From contig JAEDJB010000030.1 in assembly GCA_016296565.1 (NCBI GenBank), positions 1-16,546 of the forward strand: a DNA stretch of 16,546 nt, written 5' to 3'. Shown here piece by piece: positions 1 to 6,887 of this stretch; the first letter of the stretch is position 1, and each line of letters begins with the position of its first letter. The position numbers were made by a program, and so were the translations under genes. The stretch comes from Oscillospiraceae bacterium. GTDB lineage: Bacteria > Bacillota > Clostridia > Oscillospirales > Oscillospiraceae. The notes beneath the pieces are model-generated. The model saw only the letters and a list, made by a program, of their open reading frames with translations, was not told where the DNA came from and ran no database searches.

Positions 1-45
1 AATACCAGTGTGTCTACCATTTTTCTGTTCTGGGAGGCGTTTCCA

Positions 46-1035
46 TTGAACCGTGATTTCGCCCTGGGCTGTGTGTGCATCGCCCTGGCTACCATGATTT
101 TCTCCACCATGGAGGTTCTCCTCAAGCTCCCCGCCGTGGCCGGGGCCTTCCACCCCCTCCAGATCACCATGGAGCGGTTTCTGGTGGGTGGCCTGTGCCT
201 GATCCCTGTGGCGGCCCATGCCCTGAAAAAGCGGGGGATGCGGCTCACCGCCGCCGACCTGCGGTACTTTGCCCTCACCGGCCTGCTGAATGTCCCTCTG
301 GGCATGGTGTTCTACCAGCTGGCCATCACCTGCGGCCAGGCCAACATCGTGGCGGTGATCTTCTCCGGCAATCCCATCTTCGTTACCATGCTGGCCTTCC
401 TGATTCTCCACGAGGCCATCCACTGGAACAACATCCTGGCTCTGGTCTTTGAGATCCTGGGGATTCTGGCCATCATGAACCCCTTCGGCGGCGGCGAGTT
501 CAGCGTCAAGAGCATCCTGCTCACCATTCTGGCCGCCCTTTTCTTCGCCCTGTACGCGGTGATGGGGAAGAAAAAGACTGCCCAGGTGGGCAGCATCGTG
601 GTCACCTGCTGCAGCTTTCTTTTCGGCGCGGTGGAGCTGTTCCTGCTCCTCCTGCTGGGCCACACCGGCCCGGGCCGGGCCTTTTTCGGGGCCGTGGGGC
701 TGGAGCTTTTCCAGGACGTTCCCTTCCTTCAGGGCATCAACCTCACCACCCTGCCTTACTTCCTGTTCATCGGCATCGTCAACTGCGCTGCGGGCTATGT
801 GTTCCACATGCTGGCCATCGAAAAGACCAGCGCCACCCACGGCAGCCTGGTGTTTTTCTTTAAACCCATCCTGGCACCCATCGTGGCCCTGGTGGTGCTG
901 GGGGAGGCCATCACCAGCCCCATCATCCTGGGCATCCTCATGTTCCTCACCGGCAGCCTGCTGGGAATCCTGCCCGAGGCCCTGCGGGTGCGGAAAGCCA
1001 GCCTCGCCCTGGAGGACGCCGCCCCCCGGCCATAA
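46..1035 (+). CDS. EamA-family (DMT superfamily) transporter
   Basis: This is a polytopic inner-membrane protein of about 329 aa. It has the two-fold EamA repeat and roughly ten hydrophobic helices, the usual size for drug/metabolite transporters that export amino acids, metabolites or drugs. The second repeat ends with the typical GSLVFFFKPILAPIVALVVL and LGEAI pattern near the C-terminus. The frame is open from a GTG at 10, but a TTG at 46 is preferred: it has GGGAGG eight bases upstream and gives a protein starting MNRDFALG that runs directly into the first helix. The window edge leaves no promoter visible, so the operon may start further left. The next gene follows after 24 bp with its own strong ribosome site, so the two are probably co-transcribed. 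The substrate cannot be predicted. The family call is firm; the start is moderately sure. Confidence 0.9.
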   Translation: MNRDFALGCVCIALATMIFSTMEVLLKLPAVAGAFHPLQITMERFLVGGLCLIPVAAHALKKRGMRLTAADLRYFALTGLLNVPLGMVFYQLAITCGQANIVAVIFSGNPIFVTMLAFLILHEAIHWNNILALVFEILGILAIMNPFGGGEFSVKSILLTILAALFFALYAVMGKKKTAQVGSIVVTCCSFLFGAVELFLLLLLGHTGPGRAFFGAVGLELFQDVPFLQGINLTTLPYFLFIGIVNCAAGYVFHMLAIEKTSATHGSLVFFFKPILAPIVALVVLGEAITSPIILGILMFLTGSLLGILPEALRVRKASLALEDAAPRP

Positions 1036-1059
1036 CCATCCCACAAAGGAGGTCCCCCT

Positions 1060-1716
1060 ATGTTCACCCCCATTGATCTGTCCACCTGGCCCCGACGGGA
1101 GCATTTTCACTACTACCGCAATATCCTGCCCTGCGGCTACTCCGTCACCGTCCAGCTGGACCTGACCCGCTTTCAGGCCATGCTCCGGGACCAGGGTCTG
1201 AAATTTTACCCCAGCTTCATCTGGTGCGTGTCCCATGCCATCCTGTCCCACCCGGCCTTCCGCATGGGGGTGGACCAGGAGGGCAACCCCGGCACCCACG
1301 ACGTGCTCCACCCCAATTACACCATCTTCCACCCGGACGACCACACCTTCTCCGACCTGTGGACGGAGCACAGCGAGGACTTCTCCCAGTTTTACCATGA
1401 CTTCCAGGCGGACCATGCGGCCTACGGAGACAACCACGGCATCAAGGCCAAGCCCGGCCAGCCCGCTAACTTTTACTGCATCTCCTGCGCCCCCTGGCTG
1501 GACTTCACCGGCTACTCGTCTACGGTGTCCGGTGGCCAGCCCAACCTGTTTCCGGTGATTACCTGCGGCCAGATGGTCCGGGAGGGGGACAAGACCCGGA
1601 TGGCCATGGCCATCAACATCTCCCACGCCGCCGCTGACGGCTGGCACACCGCCCAGTTTGTCCGGGACCTGCAGGACCTGCTGGACACCATCACCCTTCA
1701 TCTGGAACCGAGGTAA
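1060..1716 (+). CDS. CatA-like (type A chloramphenicol acetyltransferase fold) acetyltransferase
   Basis: This 218-aa protein matches type A chloramphenicol acetyltransferase (CAT) along its length and in size (family about 215-220 aa). Visible family blocks are the TVQLD strand near residue 30, KFYPSFI at 48-54, HPNYTIFH at 84-91, the PWLDF strand at 145-149 and the catalytic HAAADGWH at 189-196, with His189 as the general base and Asp193 as the structural aspartate. CAT uses acetyl-CoA to acetylate chloramphenicol as a cytoplasmic trimer. The serine of CAT that stabilises the transition state (Ser148 in CATIII) aligns with Gly151 here, so true resistance activity is uncertain and another acceptor is possible. 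The start has AAAGGAGG seven bases upstream. The stop codon lies inside the ribosome-site region of the CoA-transferase gene that follows, implying translational coupling. Confidence 0.85.
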   Translation: MFTPIDLSTWPRREHFHYYRNILPCGYSVTVQLDLTRFQAMLRDQGLKFYPSFIWCVSHAILSHPAFRMGVDQEGNPGTHDVLHPNYTIFHPDDHTFSDLWTEHSEDFSQFYHDFQADHAAYGDNHGIKAKPGQPANFYCISCAPWLDFTGYSSTVSGGQPNLFPVITCGQMVREGDKTRMAMAINISHAAADGWHTAQFVRDLQDLLDTITLHLEPR

Positions 1717-1719
1717 GCC

Positions 1720-3042
1720 ATGAACGATTTGCTGAAACAGGAGTTTGACGCCAAAACCATCACCGCCGATCAGGCGGCCGCCCTGGTGCAGAGCGGCCAG
1801 AACGTGTACATCGGCTGCTGCACCAGCTACGCCCGGGCCGTTGCCGACGCCTTGGCCGCCCGGTCCCAGGAGCTGGAGAGGGTCACCATCGGCTGCTCCA
1901 ACATCATTCCCCCCATGTCCTTTCTGGACTGCGCCAACCCGGACGCTTTCCACATCTCCACTTACTTCGTCGGGTATGAGGACCGCCGGGCCCTGTGGTC
2001 CGGCCGGGCGGACTACACCTCCGTTCATCTGGGCCAGGTGGACCAGTGGTGCCGCCACACCTTCCACCCGGACATCGCCTTTTTTGACGTGTCCCTCCCC
2101 GACGAGGAGGGGTACATGAGCTTCGGTGCTTCCGGCTGCTGCATGCACCCCTTCATCCAGGAGGAGACGGATAACATCGTGCTGCACATCAACCGGTTTG
2201 CCCCCTACGTTTCGGGGGAGCGGACCAAAATCCATATCTCCCAGGCAAAGTACGTGGTCTGGGCGGACGTGGAGAAGGAGACCGTCCCTGGCGGCCCCAT
2301 GGAGGCAGACAAGGAGACCGCCGCCATGTCCCGGTTCCTGCTGGACCAGATCCCCGACGGCGCCTGCATCCAGCTGGGCATCGGCGGGGTGGCCAACGCC
2401 GTGGGCTACGGACTTATGGACAAGAACGACCTGGGCTGCCACACGGAGATGATGTCCGACTCCATCATGGCCCTCATGAAGGCCGGGGTCATCAACAACA
2501 GCCGGCCCAAGTTCATCCCCCACCGCACCGTGGTGGGCTTTGCCTTCGGATCCAGAGAGCTGTACGAATTTCTGGACCACAACGAGGACATGTACTTTGC
2601 CCCCTTCCCGGTGGTGAACAGCCCCATCAACATCGCCAAAAACGACAACATGATCTCCATCAACACCGCCATGTCCATCGACCTTTTCGGCCAGGTGGCG
2701 GCGGAGGGGATGGGCGGTCGTCAGTTCAGTGGCACCGGCGGCCAGGGGGATTACGTCCGGGGGGCCCAGATGGCCAAGGGGGGCAAGTCCTTCCTGGCTT
2801 TCAAGTCCACCCTGGGGACAAGCCCCGACGGTGCCCCAAAAAGCCGCATCGTGCCCTATTTCCCCCCGGCCACCATCGTCACCACCCCCCGGTCCGACGT
2901 GGAGTATGTGGTGACGGAGTATGGCATGGTGAATCTGAAGCACCTGACCGTCCGGGACCGGGCCAAAGCGCTCATCGACATTGCCCACCCCGACTGCCGG
3001 GGCGAGCTCGCCGCCCAGGCAAAGAAGCTGGGGCTCATCTAA
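1720..3042 (+). CDS. Acetyl-CoA hydrolase/transferase family CoA-transferase (4-hydroxybutyrate or butyryl-CoA:acetate type)
   Basis: At 440 aa this has the length of family I acetyl-CoA hydrolase/transferases, which move CoA between an acyl-CoA and acetate through a glutamyl-CoA thioester. The expected active-site glutamate is Glu243 in GCHTEMMSD. The CoA-binding glycine loop is at 338-355, GTGGQGDYVRGAQMAKGG, and the C-terminal VVTEYGMVNLKHL...IAHPDCR block is typical. Butyryl-CoA:acetate transferases usually read GGQLDF in that loop. Here it is GGQGDY, so 4-hydroxybutyrate, propionate or another acyl-CoA is equally possible. GAGG six bases before ATG 1720 overlaps the end of the upstream CatA-like gene. 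The gene sits between that gene and a NifX-like protein on one transcript. Family is sure; substrate is not. Confidence 0.92.
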   Translation: MNDLLKQEFDAKTITADQAAALVQSGQNVYIGCCTSYARAVADALAARSQELERVTIGCSNIIPPMSFLDCANPDAFHISTYFVGYEDRRALWSGRADYTSVHLGQVDQWCRHTFHPDIAFFDVSLPDEEGYMSFGASGCCMHPFIQEETDNIVLHINRFAPYVSGERTKIHISQAKYVVWADVEKETVPGGPMEADKETAAMSRFLLDQIPDGACIQLGIGGVANAVGYGLMDKNDLGCHTEMMSDSIMALMKAGVINNSRPKFIPHRTVVGFAFGSRELYEFLDHNEDMYFAPFPVVNSPINIAKNDNMISINTAMSIDLFGQVAAEGMGGRQFSGTGGQGDYVRGAQMAKGGKSFLAFKSTLGTSPDGAPKSRIVPYFPPATIVTTPRSDVEYVVTEYGMVNLKHLTVRDRAKALIDIAHPDCRGELAAQAKKLGLI

Positions 3043-3070
3043 GAAGGATTCTGTATCTAAGGAGGATTCT

Positions 3071-3469
3071 ATGAAACTTGCAGTAACCTACGACAACGGC
3101 CAGGTGTTCCAGCACTTTGGCAAGACCTCTCAGTTTAAAATCTACGACATCACCCCCGAGGGGAAGGTGGGCTTCTCCATGGTCACCAGCACCGGCGGCC
3201 AGGGCCACGGCGCTCTGGCGGGCTTTCTGCGGATGCTGGGCATCAGCGCGGTGATCTGCGGGGGCATCGGCCCCGGAGCCCAGTCTGCTCTGGCGGAGCT
3301 GGGGATCACGGTGATTCCCGGCGTGGTGGGGGACGCGGACCAGGCGGTCCAGGACTTTGTGGACGGCAAGCTGGTGTCCAACACGGAGGCCCTGTGCAGC
3401 CACCATCCCAGCGGCGACGTGGGCTTCGGCTGCGGCCACCACACCTGCGGCGGCAGCTGCCAGAGCTGA
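3071..3469 (+). CDS. NifX/NifB-type dinitrogenase iron-molybdenum cofactor family protein with Cys/His-rich tail
   Basis: This 132-aa protein begins MKLAVTYDNGQVFQHFG and carries the CGGIGPGAQSAL turn (residues 63-74) of the NifX/NafY/NifB-C-terminal fold, which binds iron-sulfur or iron-molybdenum cluster precursors. The tail is unusually rich in possible metal ligands: Cys109, His111, His112, Cys121, His123, His124, Cys126 and Cys130, ending CGHHTCGGSC. No nif gene is nearby, so a general Fe-S or metal carrier role is more likely than nitrogen fixation. The start at 3071 is preferred because AAGGAGG lies five bases upstream. The frame is open further left, but only inside the CoA-transferase gene. 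It is the last gene of the run and is followed 11 bp later by a terminator. Its partner is unknown. Confidence 0.85.
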   Translation: MKLAVTYDNGQVFQHFGKTSQFKIYDITPEGKVGFSMVTSTGGQGHGALAGFLRMLGISAVICGGIGPGAQSALAELGITVIPGVVGDADQAVQDFVDGKLVSNTEALCSHHPSGDVGFGCGHHTCGGSCQS

Positions 3470-3480
3470 AACCACAGAAA

Positions 3481-3513
3481 ATCCCCCGGACGAGCTGTCC
3501 GGGGGATTTTTTT
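3481..3513. terminator. Intrinsic terminator between convergent genes
   Basis: An 11-bp perfect stem (arms 3481-3491 and 3497-3507, ATCCCCCGGAC, loop GAGCT) is followed by seven T on the plus strand, ending the 46-3469 run. On the minus strand the same stem is followed by a short T stretch (TTTC), so it may also serve the lipoprotein operon that ends at 3524. Confidence 0.9.
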
Positions 3514-3523
3514 GTGGCTTGGG

Positions 3524-4465
3524 TCAGCGGGTGAAGGAAATTGCGGCGTTCTCCCAGCCGGAGAGGAGGGGGTCGCCGGCGGTGTGGGTGACGGTGATGG
3601 CGTCCCCCGACCGCTGGATGGCGAAGGTGCCCCAGACGCTGCGGGCGTCTCCGGTGAGCTCAAAGAGCACGTCTCCGGGACGGTAGGAGCCGGTGGCGCT
3701 GTCGGAGATGATGTAGAAGGTCCCGCTGAAGGTCTCCCCGCCGCTGGTGAAGGTCATGGTGCCGTCCTCAGCGAAGGACAGCTGGCCGGGCAGCTCTGCG
3801 GAGGTCCAGTCGCCCAGGAAGTCTGCCTGGGTCTTGCCGTAACCGATGGAGTCATACCGGCTGAAATCGTAGAGAACCGGCTCCGACGGCAGGTCCACCC
3901 GGCCGTCGCACAGGCTCAGGAAGGGGTTAAAGGAGCTGGTCTGCCCGTCGGCCCTTGTGAGGGTCACCAGCAGGTTGGGCATAATGTCGCTGATGTTGCA
4001 GACCAGAAGCACCGGCTCCCCGGTCTGGCTTTCGTAGAGGGTTTCTCCGGCCTCCCCCAGGTACTGGTTGCTCTCGTCCATCACAAAGGCCTGAACGGTG
4101 AGGGGGGCGTCGGCCTGGACGGGAACCAGGCAGTAGACCTCGTACCCGGCGGCACGCACGGTGTGGGCCTCGTCTATGTCCCCCAGGAAGGGGTAGTCCT
4201 CCGGAAGGTCGCAGCCGGAGAGGAAGTCAGCCATGGCTTCCCCCTCAGAAAGGCTTCCCAGGAAGGCGATGGCGGCGTCTGCCCCGGCGCTTTGGGCTTC
4301 CTCCCGGAGTTGGGAGAGGGAAGGGGCCTCCTGGACCGGCTCAGAGGCAGGAGCAGGGTCCGGCTGAGGCTCCGGGTTGGGCTGAGGCTCCTCCCCGCCG
4401 CAGGCGGTGAGGCCCAGGGCCAGCAGCAGGCTCAGGCTAAGGGAAATGAGGGATCGGTGTTTCAT
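3524..4465 (-). CDS. Predicted lipoprotein with Pro/Glu-rich linker, function unknown
   Basis: This 313-aa protein has a classical lipoprotein signal: a hydrophobic stretch then LTAC with the lipidated cysteine at residue 22. A Pro/Glu-rich spacer at about 25-48 would hold the body away from the membrane. A middle region (about 50-215) matches no family I recognise. The C-terminal part (from about LGDWTS at 217) looks beta-rich, with a DG-turn and F.GTF pattern like a small barrel domain, and could be distantly related to the domain in the two upstream lipoproteins. It starts with AAGGAGG seven bases upstream, 24 bp after the previous gene, and is third in the lipoprotein operon. Location (outer face of the cytoplasmic membrane) is well supported; function is not. 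Confidence 0.85.
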   Translation of the reverse strand: MKHRSLISLSLSLLLALGLTACGGEEPQPNPEPQPDPAPASEPVQEAPSLSQLREEAQSAGADAAIAFLGSLSEGEAMADFLSGCDLPEDYPFLGDIDEAHTVRAAGYEVYCLVPVQADAPLTVQAFVMDESNQYLGEAGETLYESQTGEPVLLVCNISDIMPNLLVTLTRADGQTSSFNPFLSLCDGRVDLPSEPVLYDFSRYDSIGYGKTQADFLGDWTSAELPGQLSFAEDGTMTFTSGGETFSGTFYIISDSATGSYRPGDVLFELTGDARSVWGTFAIQRSGDAITVTHTAGDPLLSGWENAAISFTR

Positions 4466-4489
4466 AGAGAGGCCTCCTTTTGGCGGGGG

Positions 4490-5362
4490 TTATGCTTCCA
4501 GACGCAGGCTGGAAACCATATCCTGGACGTCCTGGTTCCAGACCGCCTCCCGGCTACTCCCGGCAAAGTACAGGCAGGCGGCGTAGAAATCCTTGCCGTC
4601 CCGGCCAAGATTCTTGCCGAAGGCCACCAGTACCTCACTGTGCCAGCCGTCCTCTCCCTGGTAGAGGATGGCCTGGGCGTCGTACCCGGCGGCAATGAGC
4701 TGGAAGGACTCAAAATTCTGGCAGTCCTGGCCGTTGCTCCTGGCCTCGGCCACCTCCTGCCAGGAAGTGACCTGGTCCTTGCTGTCCAGCCGGGTGACCC
4801 AGACCTGCAGGCCGTCGTCGGAAACCAGGTCGGTGAGCCCGTCTTCGGCGGGGTGGAGCAGGGCAGTGGGGTAGGTGACGGAGTACAGGCCGCCGCAGGA
4901 GAAACGGGCAGTGTCCGGGATGGCCTCAGCCTCGGTTTCAGCATCACCGGCGGCCTGGTCCGGGGACACGATGTCTGATTCCTGGGCAGACTCAAAGGTG
5001 CCCTCCTTGCAGAACACGCAGGCGGTGCCCATCAGGTCGATGGTGAGCCGCCCCCCCTCCAGGGTGCCGGTGGCCACGGTCTCGCCGCCCATGGTCATGG
5101 TGAAGGTGGTGCCGGAGAGGGACCACAGGCCCTCGTCAGGCTCTTCGCTGAGAAAAACGGTGGCCCTGCCCTGGGACGCCAGCTGAATCCACTGGCCGTC
5201 AGGGTTCAGGCTCATGCCGTCTATTTCCATGGATGTGCAGAGATATTTGCCCAGGTTGGGGTCGCTGGAGTCGGCGTCCCCAGACTGGGAGGCGGTGCTG
5301 CCGCAGGCGGCCAGCAAAAGGGCGGCGGCCAGGGTCAGCAGGAAAAGGGAAACTTTTTTCAT
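4490..5362 (-). CDS. Predicted two-domain lipoprotein, function unknown
   Basis: This 290-aa protein has a lipoprotein signal ending LAAC, with Cys20 lipidated. Residues about 37-118 form a beta-rich domain (LGKYLCTS...WIQL...GTLEGG...TACVF) clearly homologous to the whole mature part of the lipoprotein encoded just upstream. Its cysteines at 42 and 115 are 73 residues apart, the same spacing as in that protein, suggesting a disulfide. After an acidic linker (about 122-148) comes a second domain of about 140 residues starting FSCGGLYSVTYP, which vaguely resembles PsbP-like surface domains, though I would not assign it. An AAGGAAG ribosome site sits seven bases before ATG 5362. It is second gene of the operon, 27 bp after the first. 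Confidence 0.85.
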   Translation of the reverse strand: MKKVSLFLLTLAAALLLAACGSTASQSGDADSSDPNLGKYLCTSMEIDGMSLNPDGQWIQLASQGRATVFLSEEPDEGLWSLSGTTFTMTMGGETVATGTLEGGRLTIDLMGTACVFCKEGTFESAQESDIVSPDQAAGDAETEAEAIPDTARFSCGGLYSVTYPTALLHPAEDGLTDLVSDDGLQVWVTRLDSKDQVTSWQEVAEARSNGQDCQNFESFQLIAAGYDAQAILYQGEDGWHSEVLVAFGKNLGRDGKDFYAACLYFAGSSREAVWNQDVQDMVSSLRLEA

Positions 5363-5389
5363 GGGGATGCTTCCTTTGGGGGAACGGGA

Positions 5390-5737
5390 TTACTGGGCCT
5401 CAGTGGGCTTTTCAAAGACGCAGGTCATACCCTGCAGGTCCACCCGGATGGTGTTGTTTTCCAGGGTGCCGGAGGCCACAGACTGGCCGTCTAAGGACAG
5501 GGAGAAGGCGGAGCCCTCCAGGGTGTATTCGGCGTTGTAGGTCTGGCTCATCATGTAGAGGACGGCCTTGCCGTCGGCCTGCAGCTCGATCCATTCGTCG
5601 CCGCCGCCCAGGTCAACGTCTCCCATTACGATGGAGGTGCAGGTGTACTTGCCCAGGTTCTCTTCAGCGGAGCTGCCGCAGGCGCACAGGGTCAGGGCCA
5701 TGAGCAGAGCCAGGCACAGAGCGGTGAGTTTTTTCAT
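5390..5737 (-). CDS. Small predicted lipoprotein, single-domain paralogue of the following gene
   Basis: This 115-aa protein has a signal MKKLTALCLA with lipobox LCAC (Cys20). The mature part is one beta-rich domain (about 28-109) that aligns with residues 37-118 of the next gene's product: LGKYTCTS, WIEL, ASGTLENN and TCVF blocks, and cysteines at 33 and 106 with the same 73-residue spacing. The frame is open to 5821, but ATG 5737 is the start. It has AAGGAGAG upstream, begins the signal peptide, and the extra upstream residues would overlap the promoter. It heads the three-gene lipoprotein operon. The role is unknown; the fold suggests a ligand- or protein-binding barrel at the cell surface. 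Confidence 0.85.
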   Translation of the reverse strand: MKKLTALCLALLMALTLCACGSSAEENLGKYTCTSIVMGDVDLGGGDEWIELQADGKAVLYMMSQTYNAEYTLEGSAFSLSLDGQSVASGTLENNTIRVDLQGMTCVFEKPTEAQ

Positions 5738-5792
5738 GGGGTAATCTCTCCTTGTGTTTTTTTGGCGCAGAAGATTATAAAAATCAGTTTTT

Positions 5793-5821
5793 ATTATACC
5801 CCCAATGGGGAAAAGCCGCAA
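5793..5821 (-). promoter_or_regulatory. Sigma-A-type promoter of the lipoprotein operon
   Basis: Reading the minus strand, TTGCGG (5821-5816) and a perfect TATAAT (5798-5793) are separated by exactly 17 bp, giving a leader of about 50 nt before ATG 5737. A second TATAAT-like hexamer closer to the gene (about 5774-5779) lacks a convincing -35. Confidence 0.65.
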
Positions 5822-5833
5822 GCCCGGAAGGCG

Positions 5834-5865
5834 AAAAAAGGCCTCCGGCCGAAGCCGGAGGCCTT
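5834..5865 (-). terminator. Intrinsic terminator with UUCG tetraloop for the crotonase-like transcript
   Basis: On the minus strand a 12-bp stem, AAGGCCTCCGGC closed by a TTCG loop, is followed by a run of six T. It lies 24 bp past the stop codon at 5889, ending the acyl-CoA dehydrogenase/crotonase transcript before the lipoprotein promoter. A separate AT-rich inverted repeat (TTTAAGTT, arms 5870-5877 and 5881-5888) abuts the stop codon. Confidence 0.9.
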
Positions 5866-5888
5866 GGTATTTAAGTTAAAAACTTAAA

Positions 5889-6755
5889 TTAGTTGGCACC
5901 CTTGGGGTTCATGGGATCGGTACGATCCTCAATCCAATACTTGCCGATGGGATCCTGAGAAGCGTCCTTGTTGACGTTGTGGGCGATCATCAGGGTCTGG
6001 TTGCGGTTCTCAACCTGCAGAGCGTTGTCGAAGCCAGCAGCGTCGACGTTGGCACGCATAGCTTCCTTGGTCAGGCGGACAGCCATGGGATCCTTGGCAG
6101 CGATCACGCGGGCCAGCTCCAGGCCAGCGGGAACCAGAGCAGCACGATCCTCAACAACCTTGGACACCAGGCCCAGGTTCCAAGCTTCGTCAGCGCTGAT
6201 GAAGTTGCCGGTCAGCATCATCTCGTATGCACGGCCGGTGCCGATCAGACGGGGCAGGAAGTAGGAGGAGGACATGTCGCAGCCGCCGATACCAACGTTA
6301 GCATAGAAGCAGGAGAAACGAGCGGTCTTGGTGCAGACACGGATGTCGGAGCACATAGCCAGGGAGAAGCCGCCGCCAGCGGAAACGTTGTCGATCAGGG
6401 TGATCCAGGGCTGAGGAGTCTTGGCGATGTACCACTCCAGCTCACCCAGCTTGACCTGATAGTGATAGAAACCGGGGACGGTCTGCTCATACTCGTCCAG
6501 ACCCTGCTTGACGTCCAGACCAGCGCAGAAGCCCTTGGCCTCGTCGCCGCCATACAGCAGGACGACGCGGATGTTGTAGTACTCGTCGACCAGCCACTGG
6601 GACAGGTTGATCAGGTCGCTGACCAGGCCGTGGGACAGAGCGTTGTAAGCCTTGGGACGGTTCAGGGTGACCTTCAGAATGTTGGGCTCGACCAGCTCGA
6701 GCAGAAGATTCTCATAAGAGGGCAGCTCTCTGGCTGCGGGATACACAGGCTTCAT
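5889..6755 (-). CDS. Crotonase-fold (enoyl-CoA hydratase/isomerase family) protein lacking canonical catalytic glutamates
   Basis: This 288-aa crotonase-superfamily enzyme has the first oxyanion-hole strand at FCAGLDVKQG (77-85), the second at SAGGGFSLAMCSD (125-137) and the usual LGLVSKVV helix end (194-201). In enoyl-CoA hydratase two glutamates (rat E144, E164) add water. By hand alignment they are Ser131 and Tyr151 here, so ordinary crotonyl-CoA hydration is doubtful. Asp160 in GGCDMSSSYFLPR sits close to the catalytic aspartate of dienoyl-CoA isomerases and may be the working acid. An isomerase, C-C hydrolase or other CoA chemistry is possible. Start 6755 is chosen because GGAGG lies eight bases upstream. 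An in-frame ATG at 6770 overlaps that ribosome site. It lies downstream of the acyl-CoA dehydrogenase on one strand, with a 132-nt gap. Codons resemble a highly expressed gene. Confidence 0.93.
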   Translation of the reverse strand: MKPVYPAARELPSYENLLLELVEPNILKVTLNRPKAYNALSHGLVSDLINLSQWLVDEYYNIRVVLLYGGDEAKGFCAGLDVKQGLDEYEQTVPGFYHYQVKLGELEWYIAKTPQPWITLIDNVSAGGGFSLAMCSDIRVCTKTARFSCFYANVGIGGCDMSSSYFLPRLIGTGRAYEMMLTGNFISADEAWNLGLVSKVVEDRAALVPAGLELARVIAAKDPMAVRLTKEAMRANVDAAGFDNALQVENRNQTLMIAHNVNKDASQDPIGKYWIEDRTDPMNPKGAN

Positions 6756-6820
6756 GATAAAATCCTCCATAGTATTATTTGGCCTTTTAAAGGGGCCATG
6801 GGACCTATTTTACCTACGCC

Positions 6821-6842
6821 AACCGGCCCATACGGGCCGGTT
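6821..6842 (-). other. Intercistronic hairpin between acyl-CoA dehydrogenase and crotonase-like genes
   Basis: A perfect 9-bp inverted repeat (AACCGGCCC arms, 6821-6829 and 6834-6842, 4-nt loop) sits in the 132-nt gap between the two minus-strand genes. There is no clean T run after it, so it looks like an RNA-processing or stability element or a weak attenuator rather than a full terminator. No convincing separate promoter for the crotonase-like gene was found in the gap. Confidence 0.5.
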
Positions 6843-6887
6843 GACGGAAGCGACGATCAAAAAGATCAGTAAATTCCCGGCAAAGGA

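Noticed and set aside
3512..4978. 488-codon plus-strand frame over the lipoprotein genes
   Set aside because: The minus strand encodes two proteins with clear lipoproteins signals and ribosome sites. The plus frame is Gly/Val-rich and begins at the terminator.
6756..6770. Alternative upstream ATG (6770) for the crotonase-like gene
   Set aside because: The ATG overlaps the GGAGG that serves ATG 6755, so it has no ribosome site of its own.
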